This document shows, in pieces, positions 35,380 to 45,138 of a DNA stretch of 64,000 nucleotides (position 1 is the stretch's first letter; every line of letters starts with the position of its first letter). The stretch is from Terriglobia bacterium (GTDB taxonomy: Bacteria > Acidobacteriota > Terriglobia > Acidiferrales > UBA7541), in assembly GCA_020073485.1 (NCBI GenBank), contig JAIQFB010000001.1, positions 62,001-126,000 on the forward strand, read 5' to 3'. Under the pieces are notes generated by a model, which was not told where the DNA came from, searched no databases, and saw nothing but the letters and a program-made list of their open reading frames with translations. The position numbers were made by a program, and so were the translations under genes.

Positions 35380-36219
35380 CTATCTCCGCACCGTCGTGCG
35401 CGCGCTCGAAAGCGCCGCGGGCAGCACCATGGTCGTCCTGCGACGGGAAACCATTTCACTCAAGCGGTCGCTCAAATCCTCGGGGGAAAGGTTTGTCTGA
35501 ATGGAGCCGGCCGAGGCCACCGAAATTGATCCGGTCTCCTCGGAAACCAGCACCACCAGGCAATCGCTATCCTCGGTGATGCCGATGGCCGCGCGATGCC
35601 GCGTTCCCAGCTGTTTAGAAATCATGGGGTTCAGGGAAAGCGGCAAAAAACATCCGGCCGCCGCGACGCGCGATCCCTCAATGATCACGGCGCCGTCGTG
35701 CAGCGGAGAGCCGGGACGGAAAATCGAGACCAGCAAATCGTAGGAAAGCTTGGCATCCAGGGGAATTCCGCTCTCGATATAAGTTCTCAACCCGGCCTGG
35801 CGCTCGACGACGATCAGCGCGCCGATTCGATTCTGGGAAAAAAACTCGGCGGCCATGACGATGTCGTCGTACGTGGCTTTCGGGTTGTGCGAGGCAAACC
35901 GCATCATGGAAAGATTCCGGCCCATGCGGGAAAGCGCCCGGCGGATTTCCGGCTGGAACAAAATGATGAGAGCGATGGCCACGTAGGGCAGCAGCGTGGT
36001 GAGCAGCCACTCGACCATTTCCAGGCGCGCCCACCGCGCTCCCCAGTACGAAACGGCCAGCAACCCGATGGCCACCAGCATTTGCACGGCGCGTGTCCCG
36101 CGCAGCAATCGCAACAGATAGTAGATCAATGTTGCAATAATCAGGATATCCAGCGCGGCTCGGAGGTCCAAGCGCGAGAGGGGAGTCACAGGGAATGCGG
36201 CGGCGAACATGGTGGTCAC
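35380..36219 (-). CDS. cdaA: Diadenylate cyclase
   Basis: This 279-residue membrane protein makes c-di-AMP from two ATP. Three N-terminal membrane helices (residues about 25-100) precede the DAC domain. The active-site motifs LHDGAVII (DGA) and GTRHRAAIG (RHR) are intact. It heads the cdaA-ybbR-glmM operon. The last 40 residues are basic and variable. c-di-AMP controls potassium and osmolyte balance in bacteria that have it. Confidence 0.95.
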   Translation of the reverse strand: MTTMFAAAFPVTPLSRLDLRAALDILIIATLIYYLLRLLRGTRAVQMLVAIGLLAVSYWGARWARLEMVEWLLTTLLPYVAIALIILFQPEIRRALSRMGRNLSMMRFASHNPKATYDDIVMAAEFFSQNRIGALIVVERQAGLRTYIESGIPLDAKLSYDLLVSIFRPGSPLHDGAVIIEGSRVAAAGCFLPLSLNPMISKQLGTRHRAAIGITEDSDCLVVLVSEETGSISVASAGSIQTNLSPEDLSDRLSEMVSRRRTTMVLPAALSSARTTVRR

Positions 36220-36292
36220 ATCTACGTTATCTCAGCCGCGCCGCTCACGGCAAGCCGCAGTTTCCCGGGGTGCGCGGGTATGCTAAGGTGAA

Positions 36293-37363
36293 ATGGGCCG
36301 ATTTATGCAGATGGAAGAAGTCAAAATCACGGCGCGATCCAACCTTTCGCAGCGCATTATCGCGCTGGGGATTGTCTTTGCGTTTCTCTATGTGGCCTCG
36401 AACATCGTGATGACCTTGCTGCTCGCCGTCCTTTTGGCTTATTTCCTCGATCCCGTGGTCGGAGTTTTGGAACGAATCCACGTTCCGCGAGCCCTGGGAG
36501 CCCTGCTGGTACTGATGGCGGTCACGGCCATTTTTGCAGGGCTGGGGTATTTAGTGGTCGTCCGCGCGGAGCAATTCGCGACGGACTGGCCGCGCTATAG
36601 CGCCGTCCTGCGCCACGCCACTACGGCGTTCGACCGCGAGATTGCCACGGTGGAAAAGCAGGTCGAGGCTATCGCCCCCCTGGCCGAAAAAGGACGCGCG
36701 CCGTCGCGCACCATCGAGCCGCCGCCTGTCCGCGAGTGGCTGTTTCAGGGCGTAGGCTCGTTGTATTCGATCTTGCTCGTGGCCACCTTCGTGCCTTTCC
36801 TGGTTTTCTTCATGCTGGCCGCCAAACGGCGTATCTGGAATGCCACGATGGTATTGTTTCCCGACGAGCACCGGGATCGCGTGAAAGAGGCGCTGGATAA
36901 AGTCAGCTCCATGCTGCGAAGCTTTGTGGCAGGGAATTGTTTGGTGGCGCTGATCCTGGCGCTTTCCAGCTGGGCCTTTTTCCTGGCCATTCACCTGGAT
37001 TACCCGTTTCTCACCGGCGGAGTTTCCGGCGTGCTGAATCTGGTGCCGTATCTTGGCGCCGTCCTGGCGTGGATCCCGCCGTTCCTGATTGGCATGGCGC
37101 AATGGAGCACGGTCGGTCCGTATTTTGGGGTCGCTGCAATACTCACTTTGCTGCACATCATCGGCTTGAACGTTCTGATGCCCGCGATTGTGGGCCGCCG
37201 GGTCCACTTAAATGGACTCGCGGTAACCATTGCTTTTCTCTTTTGGGGGTGGCTCTGGGGCGCGATCGGACTCATCCTGGCGATTCCCATCACGGCCACG
37301 ATCAAGGTCATTTGCGATTACACGGACGGCTGGGAGCCACTCGGGCATTGGCTCGGTGCGTAA
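36293..37363 (+). CDS. AI-2E-family permease
   Basis: This 356-residue protein has the eight-helix AI-2E (UPF0118/PerM) layout. The N-terminal helices include IVMTLLLAVLLAYFLDPVVG, and the conserved VSGVLNLVPYLGAVLAWIPP block is in the middle. It ends with GLILAIPITATIKVICDY. Members export or exchange small molecules or ions; the substrate is not predictable. A second in-frame ATG at 36305 is possible. It is divergent from cdaA, so the two promoters share a 73-bp region. Confidence 0.9.
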   Translation: MGRFMQMEEVKITARSNLSQRIIALGIVFAFLYVASNIVMTLLLAVLLAYFLDPVVGVLERIHVPRALGALLVLMAVTAIFAGLGYLVVVRAEQFATDWPRYSAVLRHATTAFDREIATVEKQVEAIAPLAEKGRAPSRTIEPPPVREWLFQGVGSLYSILLVATFVPFLVFFMLAAKRRIWNATMVLFPDEHRDRVKEALDKVSSMLRSFVAGNCLVALILALSSWAFFLAIHLDYPFLTGGVSGVLNLVPYLGAVLAWIPPFLIGMAQWSTVGPYFGVAAILTLLHIIGLNVLMPAIVGRRVHLNGLAVTIAFLFWGWLWGAIGLILAIPITATIKVICDYTDGWEPLGHWLGA

Positions 37364-37438
37364 CTTTGCGGGCGAATGTGGCTTGGAAATTTTCGCCGGC
37401 TCCCCGGATTCGGGGAACCTGCGGCAATGCAGGGCGAA

Positions 37439-39325
37439 ATGAAATCAATCCATCGCGTTCTTCTGACCGTTCTTAGCCTGCTCCTGGCGGGCACCGGCGC
37501 CGGCTTGTTCCTTACCAGCAATTGGGGCAACCGCGCCGTTTCCAAACGTCAGCCCAACCGTGCGGAATCTCCCGTGGATATGCACCAGATGCAAACCGCA
37601 ATGTCGCTTGCCCCTTTGGCCGCGACAGCGGAGGAGCAGGATCGCGCGCGGGACGCGATGCGGGCCGCCGACCATGAAGTCGATTTTGAATTTGCCGCGG
37701 CGCTCTATCGGGCCACTTTTCAAAAGGTCCCTTCCACACCCGAAATTAACGCCGTCCAGATGCGCATCTTGAATGCGATAAAAAGCGTTGCCGACATCAA
37801 TGCCGACATCGAGCGCATCACCAAACAGCTGGCCGCGGCGGGCGCGGACCGCAAGCCCGCGCTCTCGCAGCAATTGGAACTGGCCAACGCGCGCCTGGAG
37901 CTGAACCAGGACGAACTGGACGACGCGAAAGAGGATCTGGAGCGCGCCGGCGGCGATCCCCAAAGCCGGATCCAGCGCCTCATCGATGAGCACAAGGCTT
38001 CCGCCCAGGACACCAACGGCGAACTGGACCTGAGCTCGGTGGGAAAGGTGGCGGGTTCCACCATTCCCGTTTCCAATTCGTTTCTTCCGCGGGCGCGGGC
38101 CTGGTTTGCGCTGCGCTCTTTCGTCCAGCGCCTCGACCAGGCCGAACAGGGAGCCGTAGCGAAGGCCGCCGAATTTTCCAGCCGCCACGACGAACTCGAA
38201 AAACAGCTCGAACAGGCGCAGTCCGAGCAAAGGAAAAAACTCCCCGAAGCGCAGTCTGGAACACAGTCCGGCGGCCCTGCCGGTGGAAATTCCGCGGCAA
38301 TTCGGGGCTCGACGCCGGATCAGACCGTGGCTGCAATTTCTTCCTATCGCTCGCTGACGGCGTTGCAGAAAAGAATGTCCAGCATGGATACTCGCATCCG
38401 CAATCAGCAGGACCTGGCGGCGGCCTATGAACAGTGGGGCGTCCTGGCCGCTGCGCGCGAACGCGACGTCCTGCACAGTCTTTTTGTCTCTCTTGCCTTC
38501 ATGCTGCTGATTGGCCTGTGCGCGCTGATCGCCGATCGATCTCTGGAGAGTCTCTTCAACCGTCTGGAACCGGACCGGAAAAACCTGCTCACCCTGCGCG
38601 CCGTTTCGCGCATCGCCACGCGCGCGCTGGGCGCGATTCTGATTCTACTTGTGATTTTCGGCCTTCCCACGCAGATGGCGACGGTTCTGGCGTTGGCCGG
38701 AGCCGGCCTGACCGTCGCGCTGAAGGATTTCATCGTCGGATTTTTCGGCTGGTTTGTGCTCATGGGGAAAAACGGAATCCGCCACGGCGACTGGGTGGAG
38801 ATCAATGGAGTCAGCGGTGAGGTCGTGGAAATCGGATTGTTCCACACCGTGTTGCTGGAAACGGGAAACTGGAACGATTCCGGGCACCCCACGGGCCGCC
38901 GCGTGACGTTCGTCAACAGCTACGCCATCGAAGGACACTACTTCAATTTTTCCACCTCCGGCCAGTGGCTCTGGGATGAAATGGAAATCATGCTGCCGGC
39001 GGATCGCGACCCCTATCCGGTAGCCGCGGAAATGCAGAAGATCGTTGCGAAAGAGACCGAAGCGAACGCGCATCTTGCCGAACAGGAATGGGAGCGCATG
39101 GGGACCGCCCGAGGGGTTCGCGCGTTTTCCGCCGGTCCGGCCATTAGCGTTCGCCCGGCTGGCCTTGGATTTGAGATTTTGCTGCGTTACGTCACGCGCG
39201 CCAACGAACGCTACCAGCAAAGGTCCAAACTGTATTTTGAAATCGTGGAATTGCTGCGCCGAAAGAATATTCCGCAGCCCGCCGCGCCTCCGCCCGCCGA
39301 CACACCCTCCGCCGCCACGGCGTAG
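37439..39325 (+). CDS. Large MscS-type mechanosensitive channel
   Basis: This 628-residue protein has an N-terminal membrane anchor (VLLTVLSLLLAGTGAG) and a long periplasmic coiled-coil-rich region with many Ala, Glu, Gln and Lys (residues about 60-330). It then has membrane helices near 365-450 and the MscS pore helix and beta domain (GAGLTVALKDFIVGFFGW, GDWVEINGVSGEVVEIGL). It protects against hypo-osmotic shock. The long N-terminal region resembles MscK-type channels, which are gated by ions as well as tension. It is 75 bp downstream of the permease and likely co-transcribed. Confidence 0.9.
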   Translation: MKSIHRVLLTVLSLLLAGTGAGLFLTSNWGNRAVSKRQPNRAESPVDMHQMQTAMSLAPLAATAEEQDRARDAMRAADHEVDFEFAAALYRATFQKVPSTPEINAVQMRILNAIKSVADINADIERITKQLAAAGADRKPALSQQLELANARLELNQDELDDAKEDLERAGGDPQSRIQRLIDEHKASAQDTNGELDLSSVGKVAGSTIPVSNSFLPRARAWFALRSFVQRLDQAEQGAVAKAAEFSSRHDELEKQLEQAQSEQRKKLPEAQSGTQSGGPAGGNSAAIRGSTPDQTVAAISSYRSLTALQKRMSSMDTRIRNQQDLAAAYEQWGVLAAARERDVLHSLFVSLAFMLLIGLCALIADRSLESLFNRLEPDRKNLLTLRAVSRIATRALGAILILLVIFGLPTQMATVLALAGAGLTVALKDFIVGFFGWFVLMGKNGIRHGDWVEINGVSGEVVEIGLFHTVLLETGNWNDSGHPTGRRVTFVNSYAIEGHYFNFSTSGQWLWDEMEIMLPADRDPYPVAAEMQKIVAKETEANAHLAEQEWERMGTARGVRAFSAGPAISVRPAGLGFEILLRYVTRANERYQQRSKLYFEIVELLRRKNIPQPAAPPPADTPSAATA

Positions 39326-39354
39326 CCCTGCCCCTCCGAAAGCGCGATGAACTT

Positions 39355-39384
39355 GGTGGCACAGGCTTCAGCCTGTGCGGTTTT
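39355..39384. repeat. Dispersed palindrome (GGCTTCAGCC family)
   Basis: GGCACAGGCTTCAGCCTGTG is present in full just 3' of the channel gene. Like the other copies it can form a long hairpin. It lies before the first arm of the 80-bp inverted repeat. Confidence 0.8.
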
Positions 39385-39467
39385 GATTTTCCCGTGCGCA
39401 AAAAGCACACAGGCAGGACAGGCTGCGGGAAAAATAGAATTCCGTTATTCCAAGGCATGTTTTTGCC

Positions 39468-39549
39468 GAGGAATCCTTCTTTTCCTGAGTTTCAATCGAA
39501 GAGGGATTCCTCGCGGAGTCTATCCCGGTCCCTTCCGGAACTCGGAATG
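39468..39549 (+). repeat. 80-bp repeat, left arm flanking the DUF4159 gene
   Basis: This copy begins GAGGAATCC and contains GGATTCCTCGCGGAGTCTAT, so its first part forms its own hairpin. Its reverse complement matches 40647-40727 almost throughout. The two arms bracket exactly one gene. Together with the palindrome before it, this accounts for most of the 39326-39664 gap; no small gene is seen. Confidence 0.8.
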
Positions 39550-39664
39550 ACGGGAATGGAGAGTTTATCCGCAACCAGTGACGCCTGTTCCACCAAAATC
39601 ACTCCGCGGTTTTGAGCCATGCAGGCGAATAAAATTGATTGTGTTATTCAGGATCGCCGCGCGG

Positions 39665-40489
39665 CTAATGCGTCATCGCATACACGATGTAATTCACGCC
39701 GATGCGGATTCCCAGGTCGGAAAATTTCTGAGGATAGCGCGGATCGTTCGACCATTCCCAGGAGTCGCCGATGTCGGAATTGAACGAGATGGCCACCATG
39801 ACGCGGCCATGGTCGTCGTAAATCCCCCGCCAGTGCGCATCGACCCCGTCAGCCTTGTAGCCCACCCGCAGGTGTTCGGCGCCAGTGATGCGGTAGCGCT
39901 GATCGAGATCGAACATGGTGTGAAAAATCGGGTCGTTATCCGGAATCTCCACGATCGGCCGGTCCGGAAAGACCTTCCGGATGTTTTCCTCAAACACCTG
40001 CCATTCCAGCGTTCCGTGGAAATCGTCGGCCATGAAAAATCCTCCGCGCAGCAGGTAATCGCGAAGCTTTTTTCCTTGCGCATCGGTCAGGCCCCATTCG
40101 CCCACTTGCACGGCGTACAGAAAGGGCCAGTTGTAGATCTCGTCTCCGTCGTCCGGGTTCACGCACTCTTCCACCGAACGGGTGTGGATGCGCGTCAGCC
40201 GCCGCACGGCCTGCGAAATAGCCCGGTCCGCCGGAGGATAATCCTGAGTCCACAGGGAGAGACCCTTGCGCCAGTCGCCGTCGAAACGCCCGCGATAACC
40301 GTCATTCCAGCCCGGCGGATACATCAGCCGCGCGAAGACGAACTCCGTTTTCTCCTGCCAATCATGCGGCAGGGAGACCACGCCATATTCCACCGAAGGA
40401 TATTCTCGGAAGGGGGCCTGATAGGCATACGCCACCCCGACCAAAAGAAACGCGCAGCCGAGTAGCCACCAAGCCTTCACGATTCGCAT
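39665..40489 (-). CDS. DUF4159 exported protein
   Basis: This 274-residue protein has a signal peptide (LLGCAFLLVGVAYAYQA). The DUF4159 body follows, with FVFARLMYPPG, LRDYLLRGGFFMADDFHG and VGYKADGVDAHW. DUF4159 proteins are common in Acidobacteriota and Planctomycetes, and the domain resembles a glutamine-amidotransferase-like or lipase-associated fold; function is unknown. It is a single gene framed by an inverted 80-bp repeat pair, which raises the question of mobilisation. Confidence 0.88.
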   Translation of the reverse strand: MRIVKAWWLLGCAFLLVGVAYAYQAPFREYPSVEYGVVSLPHDWQEKTEFVFARLMYPPGWNDGYRGRFDGDWRKGLSLWTQDYPPADRAISQAVRRLTRIHTRSVEECVNPDDGDEIYNWPFLYAVQVGEWGLTDAQGKKLRDYLLRGGFFMADDFHGTLEWQVFEENIRKVFPDRPIVEIPDNDPIFHTMFDLDQRYRITGAEHLRVGYKADGVDAHWRGIYDDHGRVMVAISFNSDIGDSWEWSNDPRYPQKFSDLGIRIGVNYIVYAMTH

Positions 40490-40646
40490 CGCCGCAGCCT
40501 TGGCATCAGGATATCACGAGTCTTGCGGCGCCCGCCGGAACCTGTTCCGGCTCGGTCGGCAGGCGGGCGCCGCAAACGAATTTCGAATTTCCCGCGCGCG
40601 AATGGTGCGCAGGGTGAACAAGGTTCGGAAAAAGTTTTCTCCCGCT

Positions 40647-40727
40647 ATTCCGAGTCCCGGAAGGGACCGGGATAAACTCCGCGAGGAATCTCTCTTCGGT
40701 TTTAATTCAAGAAGGGAGGGATTCCTC
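40647..40727 (-). repeat. 80-bp repeat, right arm flanking the DUF4159 gene
   Basis: This is the inverted partner of 39468-39549: the same order of blocks (CGAGTCCCGGAAGGGACCGG, then GAGGAATC and GGATTCCTC) on the other strand, with a few substitutions. The rest of the 40490-40819 gap holds no gene. Confidence 0.8.
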
Positions 40728-40819
40728 ACCCGCAGGAGCGGGTTCGGAATAACGCAGATTTGAGCATTGCCGCAGCCTAGGGTACCGCTACGGCTGGATC
40801 GCGCCCTCGCCGCGCGAAC

Positions 40820-43639
40820 TCATTGCAATTGTTGCGTGGAGGGCGTGCAGCCCGAGGTAACTCCCGCGCACGTATCCCGCAGGAATAGGCCCGTCGTGGC
40901 GGACGACGCCGGATCGAGGTTGGTGGCCGCGGAACGGAAGGTAATGTAGCGCCCGCTGCCGTTGATTGTCGCCGACGTGCTCGCGGCATTTGCCTGTGTT
41001 CCGTTCGTGGCAACGGAAACTCGTTGCGTGGAAGGCAAGCAGCCCGAGGCCACTCCCGCGCACGTATCCCTCACAAACACGTCCGCCGCGGCGTTTGTGT
41101 CGCTGGCCACCAGATTCGTGGCAGAGGAAATGAACGTAACGTAGCGCCCGTCCGCGCTGATCGAGGGAGAAATGCTGTTCCCATCGGCCGGATTGGTGTT
41201 GAACCCGATGGATTCCAGAGTGGTCGAAGGCGAGCATCCGCTGGATACGCCGGTGCAAGTGTCGCGAACAAAAATATTTTCGATGCTTCCGGGAACCTCC
41301 GTTACGCCGTCGGTCGAGGCCAGCACGAACACGGAGTAGCGGCTATCCGCGCTCTGCGTCGGCGTGGCCAGATCTCCGGCCGCCGATGCGGTTCCGGTGC
41401 CCGAGCCGGGCGGAGCAAAAATGGGGAACGCGATCGCATTGGAAGCGCCACCGCCGGGCGAGGGACTCACGCCCGTAACTTGCACCGTTACGGACAACGC
41501 GATATCCGCGGCCGATATTGCCGCCGCGCCTCCCGTCGTCCCCACAAATAAGGTCGTGCGGCCGCTCCCGTTCCACTGCAATACCGTGCACGGTGCCCAG
41601 CTGCTGCCGTTAATCCCCAGCAGGAATCCCGGATTTCCCGCCACCACATGCGACGGAGTAAGCGAAGCAATGGAAGGCACCGGGAGAGAGCTGGGCGCGG
41701 CCATCGTAAACGTCGAAGTATTCGATGTTGTCGTGGAACTGGAAACGGTGACGCCCGCGGTTCCCTGGAACGCGGTGTCGGCAGGCGACAAGGTGGCGAT
41801 CAGTTGCGTCGCGTTGACAAACGTAGTCGGGCGTGGCGATCCATTCCAGTTGACGGCCAGCCCATTCACGTAATTTGACCCATTCACGGTCAACGTGAGG
41901 CCGGAAAGGCCGCAAGACGGCGCCGAATTTGTGGACGTGCTGGACGCCGAAAGCGAAGTAATGGTCGGAGCGACAATCGGGAAAGCACTCGCCGCGGATG
42001 CGCCGCCGCCTCCACCCGCCGTGGGATTGAACACCGTGATCTGGGCCGTTCCAACAGCGAGAATATCCGTGGCCGGGACCGGAGCGGTCAGTTGCTGCGT
42101 CGTGCTGTCAAACGTGGTCGGCAGGTTGACGCCGTTCCACTGCACCACCGAACAGGGCAGGAAATTTCCTCCGGTAACGCTCAATGTGATGGCCGAGGTT
42201 CCAGCCGTCGCATTGGCCGGCAGGATCGCGGAGATCGCCGGCACCGGCAGCGCAGTGGGCGCCGTGACCGTAAAGTTGAAGGAATTCGACAGGACCGGGC
42301 CGGTCGTCACCGTGACCGGCAGCGTGCCCTGGAACGCCGTGTCCGCGGAGGTGAGCTGCGCCGTGAGCTGTGTCGCGCTGCCAAACGTTGTCACGCGCGG
42401 CGAGCCGTTCCAGTTCACCACCGATCCATTCACGAAGTTCGTCCCGTTCACGGTCAGCGTCAGCCCCGTCAGCGTGCACGATGCCGTCGAGGATGCGGTC
42501 ACCGACGCAATGGCCGGCGGAGAAATCGTGAACGCGCTTCCGCCCGATGCTCCGCCGCCCGGCGCGGGATTCACTACCTCAACTTGAGCCGTTCCCGCGG
42601 CCACAAAATCGCTGGATGGCAGCGTCACGCTGAGCGAAGCCGCGCCGCCAGCCGTACCAGGAATATACGTCGTGGCCAAAGGTGTCGTGGCATTACTGAC
42701 GCTCACCCATTGCGCCACCGAACAGGGAAGAATATTGTTGCCGGCGAGGATCAGCGTGAGTGCCGGGCTGCCCACCGCGGCGGAAGTCTGCGACAGCGTC
42801 GGCACACCGGGCGCTGCCAGCGGTGCCGGGGTCGTCATCGTGAAGGGCAGACTGTTGGAAGTTCCGGGCGAAGCGCTTGCCGCCGGATTGGAAACCGAAA
42901 CCGTCGCCGTGCCGGAAAACGCCGTGTCGCTGGCCGTAATCTGAGCGGTGAGCTGCGTCGCGTTCACAAAGGTTGTAGGCCGCGCGGCGCCGTTCCAGAA
43001 CACCGTGGAAGCGCCCACCGCGACGCCATTCACGGTCGAACTGTTCACGAAATTTGTGCCGTTCACGGTCAGCGTGATTCCCGTCGCGCTGCAGTAAGGC
43101 GTGGAGGCTTGCGAGGTCGTGGACGCCGATAGCGATGTTACGGTCGGCGCCGGGCCCGGAGGCGGAGAGACGGTGAAGAAGACGACATTGGAGATCTCGG
43201 TCGTCGTCGTGTTGTATATATTGGAAGTCGCCGATGTCGCCGAACCGGGGATCTGCACGGCAACCTGCACGGTTCCAGGCGTGGTCACCAGCGAGGCCGG
43301 AACCGGAGCGGTCAACTCAACGGAACTTACCAGAGTGGTGTTGAGCTGTGTCTGGCTGGCTCCTACATTCCATATGATGATTGCGCCGGTCACAAACCCC
43401 GCGCCGTTTACCGTAATCGTAAAGCCCGACCCGCCTGCCGGGGCCGTGCTGGGACTCAAGAAAGATACCGAGGAGGAGGACGTTTGAACCGTGAGATTAG
43501 TGTTGTACTGCGAGCACGCGGACGCCAGTCCGCATGCCACCAGCGCCGCCACAAGCCACTTATTCCGGCGGGTTCCCCGTAGGGCCCGCACGTTACTGTG
43601 GCGGGCTCCAAGTAGAGCCCGCACCCGTCGCGAACACAT
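40820..43639 (-). CDS. Giant IPT/TIG-repeat lipoprotein with C-terminal TolB-like propeller blades
   Basis: This protein of about 939 residues has a basic N-terminus and a lipobox-type signal (LVAALVACGLASAC). Then come about seven IPT/TIG Ig-like repeats, each with a strand like GLTLTVNGTNFVNGSVVNWN (varied). The last 170 residues have PD40/TolB-type blades (SADGRYVTFISSATNL, FVRDTCAG repeated). It is probably an outer-surface or periplasmic adhesion/scaffold protein. The ATG at 43639 has GAGGAG upstream; a start at 43720 and a GTG at 43591 are alternatives. The repeats are very similar, so recombination between them is likely. Confidence 0.85.
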   Translation of the reverse strand: MCSRRVRALLGARHSNVRALRGTRRNKWLVAALVACGLASACSQYNTNLTVQTSSSSVSFLSPSTAPAGGSGFTITVNGAGFVTGAIIIWNVGASQTQLNTTLVSSVELTAPVPASLVTTPGTVQVAVQIPGSATSATSNIYNTTTTEISNVVFFTVSPPPGPAPTVTSLSASTTSQASTPYCSATGITLTVNGTNFVNSSTVNGVAVGASTVFWNGAARPTTFVNATQLTAQITASDTAFSGTATVSVSNPAASASPGTSNSLPFTMTTPAPLAAPGVPTLSQTSAAVGSPALTLILAGNNILPCSVAQWVSVSNATTPLATTYIPGTAGGAASLSVTLPSSDFVAAGTAQVEVVNPAPGGGASGGSAFTISPPAIASVTASSTASCTLTGLTLTVNGTNFVNGSVVNWNGSPRVTTFGSATQLTAQLTSADTAFQGTLPVTVTTGPVLSNSFNFTVTAPTALPVPAISAILPANATAGTSAITLSVTGGNFLPCSVVQWNGVNLPTTFDSTTQQLTAPVPATDILAVGTAQITVFNPTAGGGGGASAASAFPIVAPTITSLSASSTSTNSAPSCGLSGLTLTVNGSNYVNGLAVNWNGSPRPTTFVNATQLIATLSPADTAFQGTAGVTVSSSTTTSNTSTFTMAAPSSLPVPSIASLTPSHVVAGNPGFLLGINGSSWAPCTVLQWNGSGRTTLFVGTTGGAAAISAADIALSVTVQVTGVSPSPGGGASNAIAFPIFAPPGSGTGTASAAGDLATPTQSADSRYSVFVLASTDGVTEVPGSIENIFVRDTCTGVSSGCSPSTTLESIGFNTNPADGNSISPSISADGRYVTFISSATNLVASDTNAAADVFVRDTCAGVASGCLPSTQRVSVATNGTQANAASTSATINGSGRYITFRSAATNLDPASSATTGLFLRDTCAGVTSGCTPSTQQLQ

Positions 43640-44174
43640 CCGAACACGCTCCTCGCGAGCCACCCGGCCACACGCCAGGCAGATGAAAACGTTTTGAAAA
43701 CAACCCGGGTGCTGAGGCAATCAGCGAGATCAGGCAAATGGCGCGGGCACGGCGCCCCGGCTGCGCCAGGGCGTTCGGCGCAACAAAAGTCCACGCTCAA
43801 GAATTAGGAAGAGCCCCCCACCAAACCGGCCTGTTTCTGATACCACCAGTGTCGGTCCAAGTCAACCCGGACCACTCCGCTATAGCTTACAGCAGGAAAG
43901 TTGAGATGCACAGTGCTCGGTGAGCCGTTGCCCGGAGCCGTAGAGCGCGGGCAGCGTGGTCGGATGGCCCGCGGGGGCATCCGTTTGGGCGGACCGCAGG
44001 GGATGCCCCAGCGGAGTAAGCAGGAGACCCGCCTAATCCTTGCAGGGCACGGTTTCAACCGTACCGAAAAGCGCGCAAAATCACTGCGGCTTTAGCCACC
44101 GGCGCCGCGGAGTTGGGGCTTTCACGCACACTCTACAGCACGCCAACGATATCGTTCCGCCACCGTTCCCATTT
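43640..44174. other. Intergenic region with hairpin
   Basis: No gene is convincing. GGGGCATCC (about 43975) pairs with GGATGCCCC (about 43999), giving a 9-bp stem without a T-run. Short frames on both strands have shadow-like composition. It probably holds the promoter of the IPT/TIG gene and the 3' end of the next operon. Confidence 0.4.
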
Positions 44175-45134
44175 CTAATCGGGTTTGCTCATCGACGCCA
44201 GCGCTTCGCGGGCCAGCTTTTGCACTTGGGCCGCGCATGCAGGGTCCCCTTCTGGGGACGCGGCCGCGGCGCGGAACTTCGCCGCTGCTGCGTCGTTGTG
44301 CCCGAGCTTCTGCTCGATATCACCAGCCAGCAGTAGGAAAATCGGATTTACCGGGTAGGCCGCGAGCAGCGGCGCGGCGGCCTTCGCGGCACGGGCGTAG
44401 TCCCGGTCATAATTCCGCAGGCTCTTGGCCATGTTAAAGCGCGCTTCCATCTGCGTCAGATCGCCCTTGCTGGACGCCGTTTCCAGCTGGCGCAGCCCCA
44501 CGCCCTTGTCTCCGCCCGGAATCCCCATGAAAAATCGCAGGATCTTCGCCAGCGCCGAAAGCGTATCGACGTAATAGTTGTAGAGTCCGAGGCCCAGGTT
44601 CGCATCGGCCATGTTGGGATCGAGTTCCAGGCAGCGCAGCAAATGCTTGCGCGCTTCGACGCCCGCGCGGGCCACCGGCATTTTTTCGTAGCGCAGCCCC
44701 AGCAGCCGTGCGCGCGACGCGTAGCCCAGCCCCGCGTACAGCTCCATTTCCGCGGTGTCCGATTTGGCGATGCTCGCTTCGGCCAGGCGCGTTACCTTGT
44801 CGGCCAGCGCCAGGTCCGCGTCGTCGTCCGAATCCGCCGGACGCGTGTGGCTCCATGCGTCAATCGTGTTGTATTTTCGTTCGGACCATTTGCAGTAAAT
44901 CTTCCACCACAGAATGTCGGCTTCGATCAGATAGCCCAGAGGATGCTCGGGCCGCGAAGTTTCCAGTTGGCGCGCCAGCGCCACGGCCCGGTCCGGCTGC
45001 CCCGAATACATCAGATGAATGGCTATCGTCGCTTCCGGCGGAATATTCAGTTCCGATGCGCGCGCTTGCCGCGCGGTGAATAGGGCAGCAGCCAGGCAAA
45101 ACACCACGCGGAAGTGACGGCTTGCGATGCGCAT
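44175..45134 (-). CDS. Exported TPR-like protein
   Basis: This protein of about 319 residues has an N-terminal signal peptide (VVFCLAAALFTARQARA) and TPR-like helical repeats (HLMYSGQPDRAVALARQLE, LLRCLELDPNMADANLGLGL, KLGHNDAAAAKFRAA). TPR proteins scaffold protein complexes. It starts at 45134, 4 bp after the stop of the membrane protein gene, so the two form an operon and may work together at the envelope. Confidence 0.8.
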   Translation of the reverse strand: MRIASRHFRVVFCLAAALFTARQARASELNIPPEATIAIHLMYSGQPDRAVALARQLETSRPEHPLGYLIEADILWWKIYCKWSERKYNTIDAWSHTRPADSDDDADLALADKVTRLAEASIAKSDTAEMELYAGLGYASRARLLGLRYEKMPVARAGVEARKHLLRCLELDPNMADANLGLGLYNYYVDTLSALAKILRFFMGIPGGDKGVGLRQLETASSKGDLTQMEARFNMAKSLRNYDRDYARAAKAAAPLLAAYPVNPIFLLLAGDIEQKLGHNDAAAAKFRAAAASPEGDPACAAQVQKLAREALASMSKPD

Positions 45135-45138
45135 CAGG

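Noticed and set aside
37445-38476. Minus-strand 343-codon frame
   Set aside because: Antisense of the MscS-type channel; Arg/Gly-rich with no motif.
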